Shown here piece after piece: positions 1 to 23,920 of a stretch of DNA of 64,000 nt (positions are counted from its first letter, which is position 1; each line of letters opens with the position of its first letter). Location of the stretch: positions 264,501-328,500 of the forward strand of contig JAQFVV010006472.1 in NCBI GenBank assembly GCA_028023455.1. Direction: 5' to 3'. This stretch comes from Epiperipatus broadwayi (taxonomy: Eukaryota > Onychophora > Udeonychophora > Euonychophora > Peripatidae). The notes under the pieces are model-generated. The model saw only the letters and a program-made list of their open reading frames with translations. It was not told where the DNA came from and ran no database searches. Position numbers and translations under genes: made by a program.

Positions 1-1066
1 GATTTTAGAGCGTCTATAAATTTACTTAGCTATTTTTCTAATAGCACAATTAACTTGAAAATTCAATCACAGAGTCCTCTCCTAACAATTGAACTGAGCT
101 TTTATACCGGAAGAAACTTCCCATTTGATTGGTAGATTAAACAATCAACTTTGCTGGCTTATTTACATATTTACCAACAACACAAAATTAAAAATAAATA
201 ATGACTTATTTAATATTTAATATTTATTACATTATTACATTTTTAAAATAATTCTTATCGTTTATTTAAATCTATTAAACACTTTTAAAAAATATATTAT
301 TTTACTTGATTTTAATTTTAACTTTTATAAGATTATTTTTAAATAAACTAAATATTTTTTATACGTCATATTTTTAAAACAATATTTTAAAATCAGATTT
401 AATATTCTACATTGATTTATCTTTATTTTTATCTCGTGATAACTCACGTATTATTTATAAATTTTACAACATGATTTTTAAAATAGTTATGCAACTTTAT
501 TAGACAACTTCCACGCATGTGTGTGTTTTAACTAACATCTGTTTTTTTTTTTTATAACACAAGAAACGCTTATCGTCGTCTAAAAATAAACTAACAATTG
601 CATTTTTTAAAATAAATATTTTTAAAATAAATAAGATATTATAATAGATTTTAAAATAATTATCCAATATTATTAAAATCAAATATTAGTCTTCTATTTA
701 AGTACTTACAATAATTAAAATATTTATATTCTCTTATAATATTATTTTATCAACAATAAACATATGCATTTAATTTTAACTTGTCTTTTAAACACTTTTA
801 GCTTTAAATACCTATTTATTAAATATATTCATGCAGTATTGATTATAGCCATTTTTCCAACTATATATTATAATCATCATCATTTTAAAATGTCTCTCTC
901 AATATCAGCACAATTTTACATATCAAATACTCATAGATTGCTTTCATTAAATCTTTTGAAATATTACCATAAGCAAAATCAACATCACATATTCAAATAT
1001 ATCTTAAATTTAAAATTTTTAATAGATTAGCACAAAATTAAATGGTGACCCATACAAAAGGGCACA
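1..1066. repeat. Diverged LTR-like repeat, copy A (5' end outside window)
   Basis: Very AT-rich block with no credible coding potential. It shares order and short blocks of sequence with 3905-4826: a TTTATA-type box near its left side, long A/T-rich body, and the same right end, acaaaaggg(C/T)aca followed at once by (AT)n. The GGGCACA end resembles the GGTTACA end of the giant element at 7261-19942, which also abuts (AT)n. I infer a family of old LTR-like repeats. The similarity was judged by eye and is low; the left end lies before position 1. Confidence 0.35.
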
Positions 1067-1665
1067 ATATATATATTATAAGTAGAAAGATAGGAAAGTA
1101 AATTATAGATTAAAGATTAGTATTATTATTTTGTTATTATTATTATTATTGAATTGTAGTTAGGAATGATATTAAATCCCTTATTATACCTAATTACAAG
1201 AGTTATACTTAATTTAGAAGTAATTTGAGAGAACCTGAGATAATTTGAGTTAAATTAATTTTAATAAAGATATTCAGATTGATTTATTAAGAGTTATGTA
1301 CTGAGTTAGTTTAGATTAAAGACATAAGAATACTATAAATGTAGTAATTAAATAATAGGAGTAGGGATAGTATTTTATGCCATTAAGATGATATCCTGTG
1401 AGATATTAGCTTAATGTATTCACTCTGCCACTTGTAAACTCACTTCATAGTCTTATGATTTGATTAGATATTCATTTATTTAATTTTATAGCACAGACTA
1501 TATTATTATTTATTAGTTAAGCTAATTTTATAATTAATATTATTAAAGGATATAGTTATTGTTGATTTAGATACATTTTAGATGAACATAGTTATTTATC
1601 TGAGCTAGATCAAGGATTGTAATTACATATTTCCTGGAAGTGAGGGTACAATGGTAAGGAAAAAT
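1067..1665 (+). repeat. Possible 3' part of an LTR upstream of a primer-binding site
   Basis: About 600 bases without a usable reading frame that lead into the primer-binding-site-like sequence at 1666-1683. A candidate LTR terminus, GGGTACA, lies at 1644-1650, about 15 bases before the site. The left boundary of this LTR is not visible to me. No matching second LTR was found downstream, so this is an isolated relic. Confidence 0.35.
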
Positions 1666-1683
1666 TGGTGCCCAACATGGGGC
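1666..1683 (+). promoter_or_regulatory. Retroelement primer-binding site (tRNA-Lys type), decayed
   Basis: The 18 bases TGGTGCCCAACATGGGGC match the primer-binding site complementary to the 3' end of animal tRNA-Lys (TGGCGCCCAACGTGGGGC) at 16 of 18 positions. Both mismatches are C-to-T or G-to-A changes at CpG sites, as expected for methylation decay. Such a site marks the start of the internal region of an LTR retrotransposon. No gag or pol follows. Confidence 0.6.
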
Positions 1684-3339
1684 ATCAATGTAGGTTAGGA
1701 AGGTATAGAGATAGTTGTAGATGTAGTAAAAAAAGTGTAGAAATTAAAATGTAATTTTTAGGATTATTAATCCTCATATCTTGTTAAGTATAAGTAGTTT
1801 AGTTATGTTTTAATAGCAGTGACAATTATTTTAAAATTTGATTATGAAATTAAAGTAGATATTTTATTATTAAAACTATTATCATATGTGGTATTTGTGA
1901 TCTGAGCATTTAAAATGAAATATTATATGTTGCTTGTAAATTAATAAGCAAATAAATATATGAGATATATAAATGTGGCTAATAATTATTTTATGATATG
2001 ACCATATTAATTATAAAAGTGATTTTATGTTCCTACCCATTTCTACTTTTAAACAGTATGAAAAGTTAATAAAAATAAAATTTAAAGTTCATATTTACAA
2101 AAAAACTCCAACAAAGTTCTACGAAAAATGTCCTTCTCATCCTGCAGCATTTGTTGACAAAAACATCTTCTTTTAATGCAAAAAAACCACACATGCTCTG
2201 ATAATTTTCCTTTTATGACATGTCTGATGATTCTTTTAAAAATAAAGAAAATACACAAAAGTAAGTCGACTTGTACAATATTCTAATTGCAATACAAATA
2301 ATTCTGAGTTCTTTTTTTATTTCCAACAGTAATTATTAAATGCATTTTTAATCCTCTATTACGACATATCCTTTCTAAAACTTTACTTTTTTCTGTTAAA
2401 TTTTCCATATGTCAATGTTCTTGAGTACAACACAGTGTCCATTTAGTATGTATTACTATAGTCTTAGATATTTTTATAAATACTTTACCAAATATATTCT
2501 GTATGTCCAGCATACAATAACTACTATTTTGATCATTTTCCAATGTAATATCAATTATTTTACTAATAATCTTCATTTTTTTTAACTTTTTTAAAACTTA
2601 TATTTTTCAAAATCAATTTCAATATTTCTTTACAAAGAAATATTTTAATGTCTTAAATAATGGTTATTTCACATTAACAGTTTTTTTCTTTTTTTAAAAA
2701 AAAAAAAAAAACTATTGTACTTTTTAAAAAAAAAACTTTCAGAATAAAAATTTCATATTTTCCTTTCCATCTCTGATGAGCATATCTGAATCTTTTCCAT
2801 AAAGTTCTGTCTATTAAATTGACTATTATGTCAGCATGAACGCTTAACATAGGCAAAATTATGTGCCTAGTAAAACAATAATAATTTGATATTTTCTTAG
2901 ATAAATTTAAGTTTACTGATGATTCCTCCATGTCTAAGTTGATGGTAAGTTGAATAAAAACAGATCAGCTAGCAAGGAATAATTTAATTTTAGCCACTCA
3001 TTTCCATATCACGATCTTATAATAACAAATTACTGTACTTTTAGAATTAAAAAAAAATGATAACATTGACTATTAACCTTTTGAACGATGATTATATAAT
3101 TGGACGAATGAGTTAAAAATCAAAACTTGTAATTGGCCAACTCACAACTTTAACAAAATCTATTGTTAAAATAGATCACTTTTAATAATATAAATATGTT
3201 CGTTTCGTTTGTAAAAAGTATATTACTGAATTTTCAGATTACGAAAGCAAACGAAAATCTTTTCAAAAATAAAATTTGATTTATAATTTAAAAAATATTC
3301 AATTGCAGTGAAATAAAAGTAACCGCTATTCAACCAACC
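1684..3339. other. AT-rich stretch without a recognised gene
   Basis: The first 100 bases could be the untranslated leader of the retroelement whose primer site is at 1666. The rest is AT-rich, with A/T homopolymers near 2690-2730. Only short chance reading frames occur. Confidence 0.5.
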
Positions 3340-3370
3340 AAAAAAGATTGCTGACGCAATCTTTTTTTTT
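3340..3370. repeat. Short perfect hairpin with A and T runs
   Basis: AAAAAAGATTGC and GCAATCTTTTTT flank a TGAC-centred loop, making a perfect 12-bp stem. It looks like a bacterial terminator, but in this context it is more likely a chance or transposon-derived palindrome. The surrounding 3040-3650 segment is somewhat richer in CpG than its neighbours. Confidence 0.5.
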
Positions 3371-3904
3371 CACTTTACGTTACGATCAATATGTAGCAAT
3401 AAATAAATAATTCTTGGTAATATCTTAACTATTTTTCTAAAATAATTTGATTTTTAGTATTATTTTATCAATAATAATTTATAATTCAATTCAAATATTG
3501 TTTAAAATGTTGTAAACATTCGTTTATCATTTTCATAATAAAAATCAAAACGAACATAACTTTTTACTTTTTGGCAGCCATTACCCTTTCTGAAAGAAGT
3601 CGGACAGCCAATAAGATTCAAGAAAAGTTGGCGAGGAGGTGGTGCTTTGGTTTTGTTTGACATATATGGTCATTTTTATTGATTTTTTACTTGTAAAATA
3701 ACTCTGAAGAGGGCACCATCTTACAGAACTTTTGATTTTCTTTCTAATGACGTATCATAGGTATACGTGGGATAAAAAGTAGCTGATTTAGAGTGATGTC
3801 AAATCTTCTTGTTTTTAGACGAGTCATGCATTATAAGAGTTAAGCTATTAATTAATTTACCGAGGTTGTAGAAACCCTGACAATGGTATCACAGTATAAT
3901 AGAA
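3371..3904. other. Non-coding stretch, slightly GC-richer, no gene seen
   Basis: Contains a few GC-richer patches (around 3575-3650 and 3700-3790) but no frame of useful length and no family I recognise. Confidence 0.4.
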
Positions 3905-4826
3905 TAACTGTGACTTTGGAATTCCTGCATAGCTTTTTTATAGCTTCCCAAAATACACATTTTCATTGGTCAATTTCAACAATGCTTGCTTCATAATACC
4001 AGGAATTAGAATGCCACATAAAAGTTAAAATTAATAATAATTTATTAAATATTTATTTTTATTATATTATTCCTAATTAATTTCGCATTTTATTTACACT
4101 TACTAAATACTTTAAAATAACTTTTAAAAATGACATTTCAATATTTATTACCATTTCTAACCTTATTTTAAACCTAACATATTTATTTTCAACACAAAAC
4201 ATTAATCTAATTTCATCTATTATATCTATGTTTTAAAACTTAATCTAATATTTATAACAGATGACATCATTTTATTTTCAAAAACAGGTGTGAATATTAT
4301 ACATCACATGAATTAAAAAATAAATAAGATGCTAATAATTTAAAGGAAACTAAAATAAATAATTTAATTTATAAAATATTACATAATCACTATTATATCA
4401 CAATTTTAAAATAATTATTTTAATATCATAAGATCAAAAATACACTTTTCTCCCTATATTATTATTTTTAATTAAATAATTTAACATATAACCATTAAAT
4501 GCAATTATTATTATTAAATAATCTATTCATCTAACTTTATAGTATTCCTTTTAAAATTTACCTTAATAATTTAGCTATAAGACTTATTAAATCAATATTT
4601 ATTCTGGCTAGTTCTCCCAATCGTACAATCTTATAATGATTTTTAGCTAATTCCTTTCTTACAAATACCAACATAATATTATACTTCAATTATTTTACTT
4701 GCCTTAACTAAATTATTCAAAGATCATCAACACATAACATACATCATCTCTTACTTAACTTTAAAATTTAAAATTTTCTAGTAAATTGTTAGAAATAATC
4801 CATTCTAACCTAAACAAAAGGGTACA
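3905..4826. repeat. Diverged LTR-like repeat, copy B
   Basis: Counterpart of 1-1066. Corresponding blocks include a TTTTTATAG box at its left, an AATTAATAATAATTTATTAAATA-like tract, and the right end acaaaagggtaca at 4814-4826 followed by (AT)n. Coding potential is absent. The similarity is weak and partly inflated by shared AT content, so homology is an inference that rests mainly on the ordered blocks and the identical terminus. Confidence 0.35.
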
Positions 4827-12278
<7,452 letters not shown>

Positions 12279-12288
12279 ATTGTGAGTA

Positions 12289-12309
12289 TGGCACATGGCA
12301 ATGTGTGGC
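12289..12309 (+). promoter_or_regulatory. Degenerate primer-binding site of the giant-LTR element
   Basis: Ten bases after GGTTACA, the sequence TGGCAC, ATG, GCAATGTGTGGC resembles the tRNA-Lys primer site with a 3-base insertion and four substitutions, two of them CpG-type changes. The position is right for an LTR retrotransposon. The match is weaker than the one at 1666. Confidence 0.35.
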
Positions 12310-13121
12310 TCAATTGTTCAGTTGATGATGGCTAGTTGTAGCTAGGTCACAGAGGAGGATTATGGCAACCATCAACTTTGGGGCCTGATTCATTTATGAC
12401 TAGTTAGATTTATGACTGGTTAGGTTAGTGGGGATGATTGGTTAATTGGAGGTTGCAGGATATAATATAGAGTGTGTAAAACAGGTTGAAGGATGATTAC
12501 TAGCTATAGCAAGTCAAAATAAAAGGTTATGGCTTCCCAAAAACATATGGCTTGATGTGTTTTTGATTGCTGGTGATAAAGTCATCTTTAGGATGTTGTT
12601 GCTAGGCCACATATGAGCCCTATGATTAAAGTAGTTTTTATTATTTGGGATGTTGTAGTTATTTTAAAAGAGTTGTTAGTAAGATTTAATCAGTGTGATC
12701 AAGTTGTGAATGATATTTCTCAAGTTAATAAATTATACTAACTTAAAATTATGTGGATGAGCTGGACTCAAATCAGTTTTAGAAAAGATCATAAATAAAT
12801 TGGATAATTAAAATATAATATGATTATAAAATAAAATATCTTCGATAGCAATATGTTAAATAGTGGTGATATTGGCATAAAATTGCAACATGATTAAAGT
12901 TATACATTGATGTAGACATATGAAGTTAAAACAGTTGGGTGAAGTATATTGTCTAGCATATGGTCAAGTGTTTTGTTTTTCTTTTTCTTGTGTAAACTTA
13001 TGTGGAATTGTGGGTCAATGGAAGGGGATGGTGTTGAAATGTATGCAAGGTTACATTAAATTAGTCCAATTCAAATTAGATATTATAGATATATTTAAGA
13101 AAATACTTATTAGATAGCAAA

Positions 13122-14568
13122 ATGAGCGATACTAAGGAAAAAGAGTTAGAAGTTGTAAGTATGAAGAGTTTTGAAAATAATAGTGACATTAATATGTTAA
13201 TCAAATTTATGTGGGAAATAAAAGAAGATATGAGTCAAAGGATAGACACTATGGATAAAAAATTAGATAATAACAAAGAGAGATATGAATCAAATGAAAG
13301 ATGATCTGAATAAAAAATTAGATGACAATAAAGAGTATATGAATAAAAAATTTGCGGATAACTTGGAAAACATGAAATGTATTTTTGATAGTAGATTCAG
13401 CAAAAATGAGTAGGATTTAAAAGCATTAAAGGAGGACATGGATTTTAAGATTGAGCCATTGAGCATGCAAAATGTCGAAATGATCGATGACAAAATTCAT
13501 GAGTATTATCAGTTAACTCAAAAAGAGTTAAGGATTCATAAAGAAGTTTTTGATATCAAGTGCAAAAAAGCAAGTGAAGAGATAAACAGTAGAATAACTG
13601 AGCTAAGTCAAAAGTTATCTCACAATAAAGGAGAGAATAAAAAGAGGTTTTCCCAGTTGGAGGAGAAAATAAAGAGATCTCAGGATCAATTGGATGAGAA
13701 AATAGAAGTTCCTAATGAGAAACTTTGGAGCTCTATTGCTAATCTTGAATGTCAGATACAGGACATCAAGAAAGAGCATGTTAATAAAGGTGTAAGAAAT
13801 GATTTTAATTCTAGTAAATTCAAAGAAGAAATCAAGAAAGTAGGATTGAAAAAAATGAGTACTGTCACAAGGGAAATAATAGATAACCTTAAGATTGAAT
13901 TTAGGATAGATGAGCATTTAAGTAAGATGCCCAACAAAATTGATGAACATAATATAGGGGTGATGATCTTCAAAGATGAGGAAAATTTCTTAATAGAATA
14001 TGAAGTAGAAATTCATTTTAAGAAAAGCAGCATTTTTAAATTTGTTCATGAGAGAAACGTAAGATTACATAGTAGGATTTCTTGTAAAATGAAACCTAGG
14101 ATGACAATGGATGTAGATAGTTTGTTTAATTGTGAAGAAGGAATCTTAAGAGATTCTGAAATAAAATGTAAAATGAAAAATATTTTACCTCCATATAATG
14201 TAGATGATCAGTATTTATTGAGTCAAAATCCAATTGAGAATAATAAAATAAATTGCAAATTGAAGCTCTTTGTCAAGGAAAACTTGTTATTTGATTTGAC
14301 AGATAATGATAAAAGCATGATGAATAATAAAATTCATTGTAAAATGAAAACTGTTTTTACAGAAAAATCTATTTTGATTGATTTAAGGAAAACTGTCAAT
14401 AAAGTTAAATATAGACTGAGGAATAATTATAATAATCCAACTTTGTATAATCTATTGTATTATATATGCAATAATAAAATCAAGTGTAAAATGAAGTCGG
14501 CGTTTCAGTTAAAGTTTTATCTAAATCAAGATAACTATCAGAGGAGAAAAAAATTTTTTGAGAAGTAA
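13122..14568 (+). pseudogene. Gag-like coiled-coil protein with repeated IxCKMK motif (broken)
   Basis: Only coding region of the giant-LTR element. It starts at ATG 13122 (MSDTKEKELEVV), shifts frame near 13280 and has one in-frame TAG near 13410; the long open part is 13438-14568 (376 residues). The first half is lysine/glutamate-rich with MDKKLDNN-type heptads, predicted coiled coil, as in many gag-like proteins. The second half carries five copies of I-x-C-K-(M/L)-K at residues 214, 242, 271, 299 and 348 of the long frame; the first four are spaced 28-29 residues apart. There is no CCHC zinc knuckle and no protease or polymerase motif. It may bind RNA or form particles, but that is inference from position only. 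I do not recognise the family. Confidence 0.6.
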
Positions 14569-14886
14569 ATTTGGTTTAAAGTGGAAGTTATAAAGCTGAT
14601 TTTGACTTAATTAATTGTGCATATTCTTTCAGACATAATATGTATCATAACAAAATATGTAGTGAGTAAAATTCTGTAATAAAATGTTAATAAAGCAAAA
14701 GTATATCTTTGATAAAATGAATATAATAAAAATAGTGTTTATAAGTAGTAGATAAACTAAATATGTTCTTTATGATGTGGTAATCTAAAATGTGTATAGT
14801 GTAATATTGTTTAACCTATGTTATATTAAATGATGGTTAAAGGAATATATATTAAATTTAAAATTTTGTTTTCTATGAGGGACTAT
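14569..14886 (+). other. 3' untranslated region of the giant-LTR element
   Basis: AT-rich leader to the 3' LTR. A short purine stretch (gaggga, about 14877-14882) just before TGTTACC is the only candidate polypurine tract, and it is weak. Confidence 0.4.
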
Positions 14887-20050
<5,164 letters not shown>

Positions 20051-20534
20051 AGAGCCAGCAAATATGAAAGAATGTAATAAAGCTGATGAAATAGTCATTA
20101 CCTCAAAAATAAATTAAGAAAAATGACATTTTAATACTTTTAAACATGTTTATCTTTGCATTGGTTCACAAATTCTAAATTTTGAAAGTTAACTGTTATA
20201 ATGACAATTTCATAGAAAGCTTCACCACATTTGTCATAAAATGCTGAAAAAAATTATATATAATATGACTTACCTGAGATAATTTTTCTTTGTAAAAATT
20301 ACAAAAACAAAGTGATTTGTGACTTTTATTTTTACTAGCTGACCTAAATCTTGTATTTCCATGTAGGATATCTGATAAAAATGTTTGTTTGTCCTTCCAT
20401 GTAGGGCATGTTACAAATATATTTGGTTTTAGTGGGGGGAGAAGGAAATAACAGTAAAAACAGTTTATGAGATATTATGCAAAGAGAACTTTAGTAAATT
20501 GTAATGTATTTAAAAATATAATTAATTATTATAT

Positions 20535-20777
20535 TATAAATATAATTTGTCCAAACTTCAAACACTTTTTAGCAAAACTCTTTATTTGTACATACCCAGA
20601 CAAAAGACACCTACATTTTGACTGACCTGCAGTCTTCTTCAGAGCAAGTCTATTTGAAAATCAAAATAGACTTACTCTGAAGAAGACTGCAGGTCAGTCA
20701 AAATGTAGGTGTCTGTGTATGTACAAATAAAGAGTTTTGCTAAAAAGTGTTTGAAGTTTGGACAAATTATATTTATA
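20535..20777. repeat. Fold-back repeat, PLE-like termini head to head
   Basis: Arms of about 120 bases (20535-20655 and 20660-20777) are almost perfect inverted copies around a tiny centre. Each arm reads outward CTGAAGA, a GACTG/CAGTC stem, then AAAA, a decayed hammerhead-like layout, followed by ...AATAAAGAGTTTTGC. Head-to-head terminal repeats of this kind are typical of Penelope-like elements. No coding sequence remains between them. Confidence 0.6.
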
Positions 20778-22020
20778 GGATATTACAGCAAATATAAAAA
20801 AAAGTGTGATTTTGGTAATTATTATATTATTAAAAATGGGGGGGGGGGGTGACCTAAAATAAGTATTCTTTTCAAGTAAAAAAAAATGTATTCTAAAAAT
20901 AAATATCAAACAAAAATTTCTCTAAGATAAAATTAACAAAAACTAATAAATCAATAAACATCAAAATAAAGAAATTTATTATAAGCACTGATTGTATATA
21001 TGAGTAGGAGATGATGTATGAGATAGTGGATGTCTGGGGGTGCTTGGAAGTCTGTGTTCAAAAGATTATTATAAAATTGTAACAAATGAGTACAATGTTA
21101 TGTAATCAAGTAATAAATGAATGATCATATTAATAAAATCATGACATACCTTGCCTATTGCACTAACCATGTAAGTATATGATTCTAAGTGTGGACATGC
21201 ATGTTTTTATTGTCACTGAAATATAAATTGCCTAATATTCTACAACATATTTATTGTTTTCTACAAATACATAATCATATCAAAAATATAAGTAATAAAA
21301 AACACTAATTGAATACTTACTGATGGGAAAATTGATTCCTGGCCCACAGGATACACAAATGTTATTGTCCAGAATCAAATTCAAGTCCAGGCATGAAAAG
21401 GGCCCTAGATGCAGTTCCCATGTTCATCCTTGCAGATAAAATGACTTCACCAACTTTTTTATCACTATAGTTTCTAGATCTGAACTACCACTAAAATTAG
21501 CTTCTAGAAAGAGAAGGATCACAAATACAGTGATTGGCAATAGGGAATTTCATATCCAAATTAGAACAAGCAGTGAGAGAATCAATTTTAGCCATAAAAT
21601 AATTTTACAATTAATAAATCTAAAAAAATGAGAAAAAAAATAATTAAAACATACATTTTAGAAAAAAAATCATAAAAAATCTAAATTTCATCATAGAAAA
21701 CAAATATATACATCTTTTTAAAAGTAACAAGATGGTGAAAAGAATGCTATTATTCCTATAAGTATAAGATTTACTGATTCTGTGAAAACTCAATTTAAAG
21801 TCTAAACTTCTGGCAAGGGGTACTAAAAGGGTAGTAGGAATCAAAAGAAAAGTACCCTACTCTATCGATGTACTAAACAATACAAATCAATCCTGTTATC
21901 ACAGTTATAAAAATATTAAATTTTATTGTAATAAATAGTTTATTTATAAATATTAATATTATTAAATATTAATAAAAGTAAACTCTATAACTATTTTAAC
22001 ACCTACATTAAAAAAATATA
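20778..22020. other. AT-rich stretch with an unassigned GC-richer patch
   Basis: A patch at about 21320-21550 is less AT-rich and may be a relic repeat, but no frame or motif is recognisable. A run of G lies near 20840. No gene seen. Confidence 0.4.
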
Positions 22021-23920
22021 CAGGCAATCTCCTAATTACAAACACTTTAGTTATAAACATTAGTAATCACTTTTGGACTTCATATCTTTATCTGTGCACA
22101 TACTTTCAATTATAATTAGTGCTATATACTGTAGAAAGAAATGGACATTCAAAATTGTACAGTATTTTAGTACTTATATTAATAATTAAAAAATTCCTTT
22201 TAGTAATTAATGCTACAAATTTACAGTATCTATTAAAAAAAACTATTTACATACATTCTTAATTGAATTTTTTCTAAAGAAAAATAAACTTTGGGATTTA
22301 GAAAATATTTAAAAGTATATTTTAGAGAACAATAACAACTTATATAAAATACAGTAAATCTCCCCATCTCTCTGACATTAATTACTTTTATTTTTAGCGT
22401 CATCACAGACTCTTTTGAACAGGATCGATCATCTTGATTAGCGCTTGCTTTTAAAAGTAGTTTGTGCATAATTATGTTACATATACACTGTATATATTTC
22501 TGTTCTGGTGAATTTTTTTCATTCTTGTTAATTAAAAACATGAGTGAAAAATGAAAAAAACAGCAGTGTTGATGCAACTAAAAAGAAATCAAGGTCTCAT
22601 AAACGCCAAATGGTTGAGACAAAAATAGATATAATTAGATGTTCTGAAAATGGTGAATCTTTTGCTTCAATTGCAAGTTCATGTAATTTAAAATAATCAA
22701 CAATATATACAATTGTGTAAAGCAAAAACAAATTAAAGAATGTGTTAAAAATTGTGGAAATATTTCTTCAAAGATTGTTTCAAAAAGACATGGCAGAGTA
22801 ATGTATGAAATGGAAAAATCTTTGGCTTTATGGATTGAAGATCAACATCAAAAAGGCATTCTAATGAGTTTGTCAATTATTCAAGCTAAGGTTCTTAGTT
22901 TGCATGACGATTGGAAGAAAGAATTAAAAGAAGACTTGTTGTTGAATTTGTAGCAAGCAATGGCTGGTTTCACAAATTTAAAATGAGATATTCTTTGCAC
23001 AATATTAAATGTACTGGGGAAGGTGCCAATGCAGATAAGACAGCTGCCAGTGAATTTATTTCCACTTTCTCTAATATCATTAAAGATGGAGTTTATTTTC
23101 CATACCTAGTCTTCAATGTAGATGAGACAGAATTATTTTGAAAAAATGTGCCTGCATATACTTATTTAGCAAAGGAAGAATCAGTTGCACCTGGACATAA
23201 ACTTTCTAAAAATAGATTAACATTGCTTCTTGGAGGTAATTTAGCTCACAATTTTTAATTTGAGCCAACAGAAAATCCAGAGCATTAAAAGAAAAAGATA
23301 AAAAAATGCTTCCAGTCATTTGGAAATCAAATCCTAAAGCCTGGGCTACTACACAGCTTTTTCAAGATTGGTTCTCACATCATCTTCTGTTAGGCAATAT
23401 TGTAGTGAGAATAATAATTTACCATTTAAAACACTACTGCTCTTACACAATTCTCCTGGACATCCAAAATTTGCTGCAATATTAATATCCAGAAGTTAAA
23501 GTTGTGTTTATCCTTCCCAATACCACAAGTGAAATACAACCTATGGACCAAACTGTGATAGCTACTTTTAAGTGGTATTATATGAGAAGATTAATGAACC
23601 AAGAAATCAAGGCAATTGGCAAGGAAGGTGGACCTATGTTAAGAAATTTTTGGAAAAGGTATAATATATGGAATGCAATAAATATCATTGGAGATGCATG
23701 GGCTGAAGCCAGTGTCAACAATAAAAGGGTGTTAGAAAAAGTATATCCACAAATGATGAAGGCTTATATGAGCATTAAAGAAACTCCTGAAGATATCACA
23801 ACTGAAATAGTAATCCTATTCTCTCTGGAACTTCAACCAGCTCATGTGCCTAACATACCTAAACTCATAACTGCAACATTATTCCATGGCAAACTCTGGA
23901 ATAAATACAGCATCACTTGA
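22021..23920 (+). pseudogene. pogo/Tigger-like transposase relic
   Basis: Tc1/mariner-superfamily, pogo/Tigger-type DNA transposon whose transposase would bind the ends and move the element. The left end begins TA then CAGGCAATCTCC at 22021, a Tigger-like terminus. An N-terminal CENP-B/psq helix-turn-helix is seen at about 22610-22700 (MVETKIDIIRCSENG), a second DNA-binding part at about 22811-22910, then NGWFHKFKMRY at about 22960. The DDE domain follows in fragments: NVDET (first Asp, about 23115), LLLHNSPGHP (about 23437; the second catalytic Asp is His), and ILPNTTSEIQPMDQ (third Asp, about 23510-23551). Several frameshifts and stops separate these parts, so it is dead. I could not find the right inverted repeat. 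Confidence 0.8.

Noticed and set aside
3340-3370. Bacterial-type terminator
   Set aside because: Hairpin plus T run, but the window is clearly eukaryotic and no gene precedes it.
22233-22577. 114-residue minus-strand frame
   Set aside because: Overlaps the 5' part of the Tigger element on the opposite strand; no domain.
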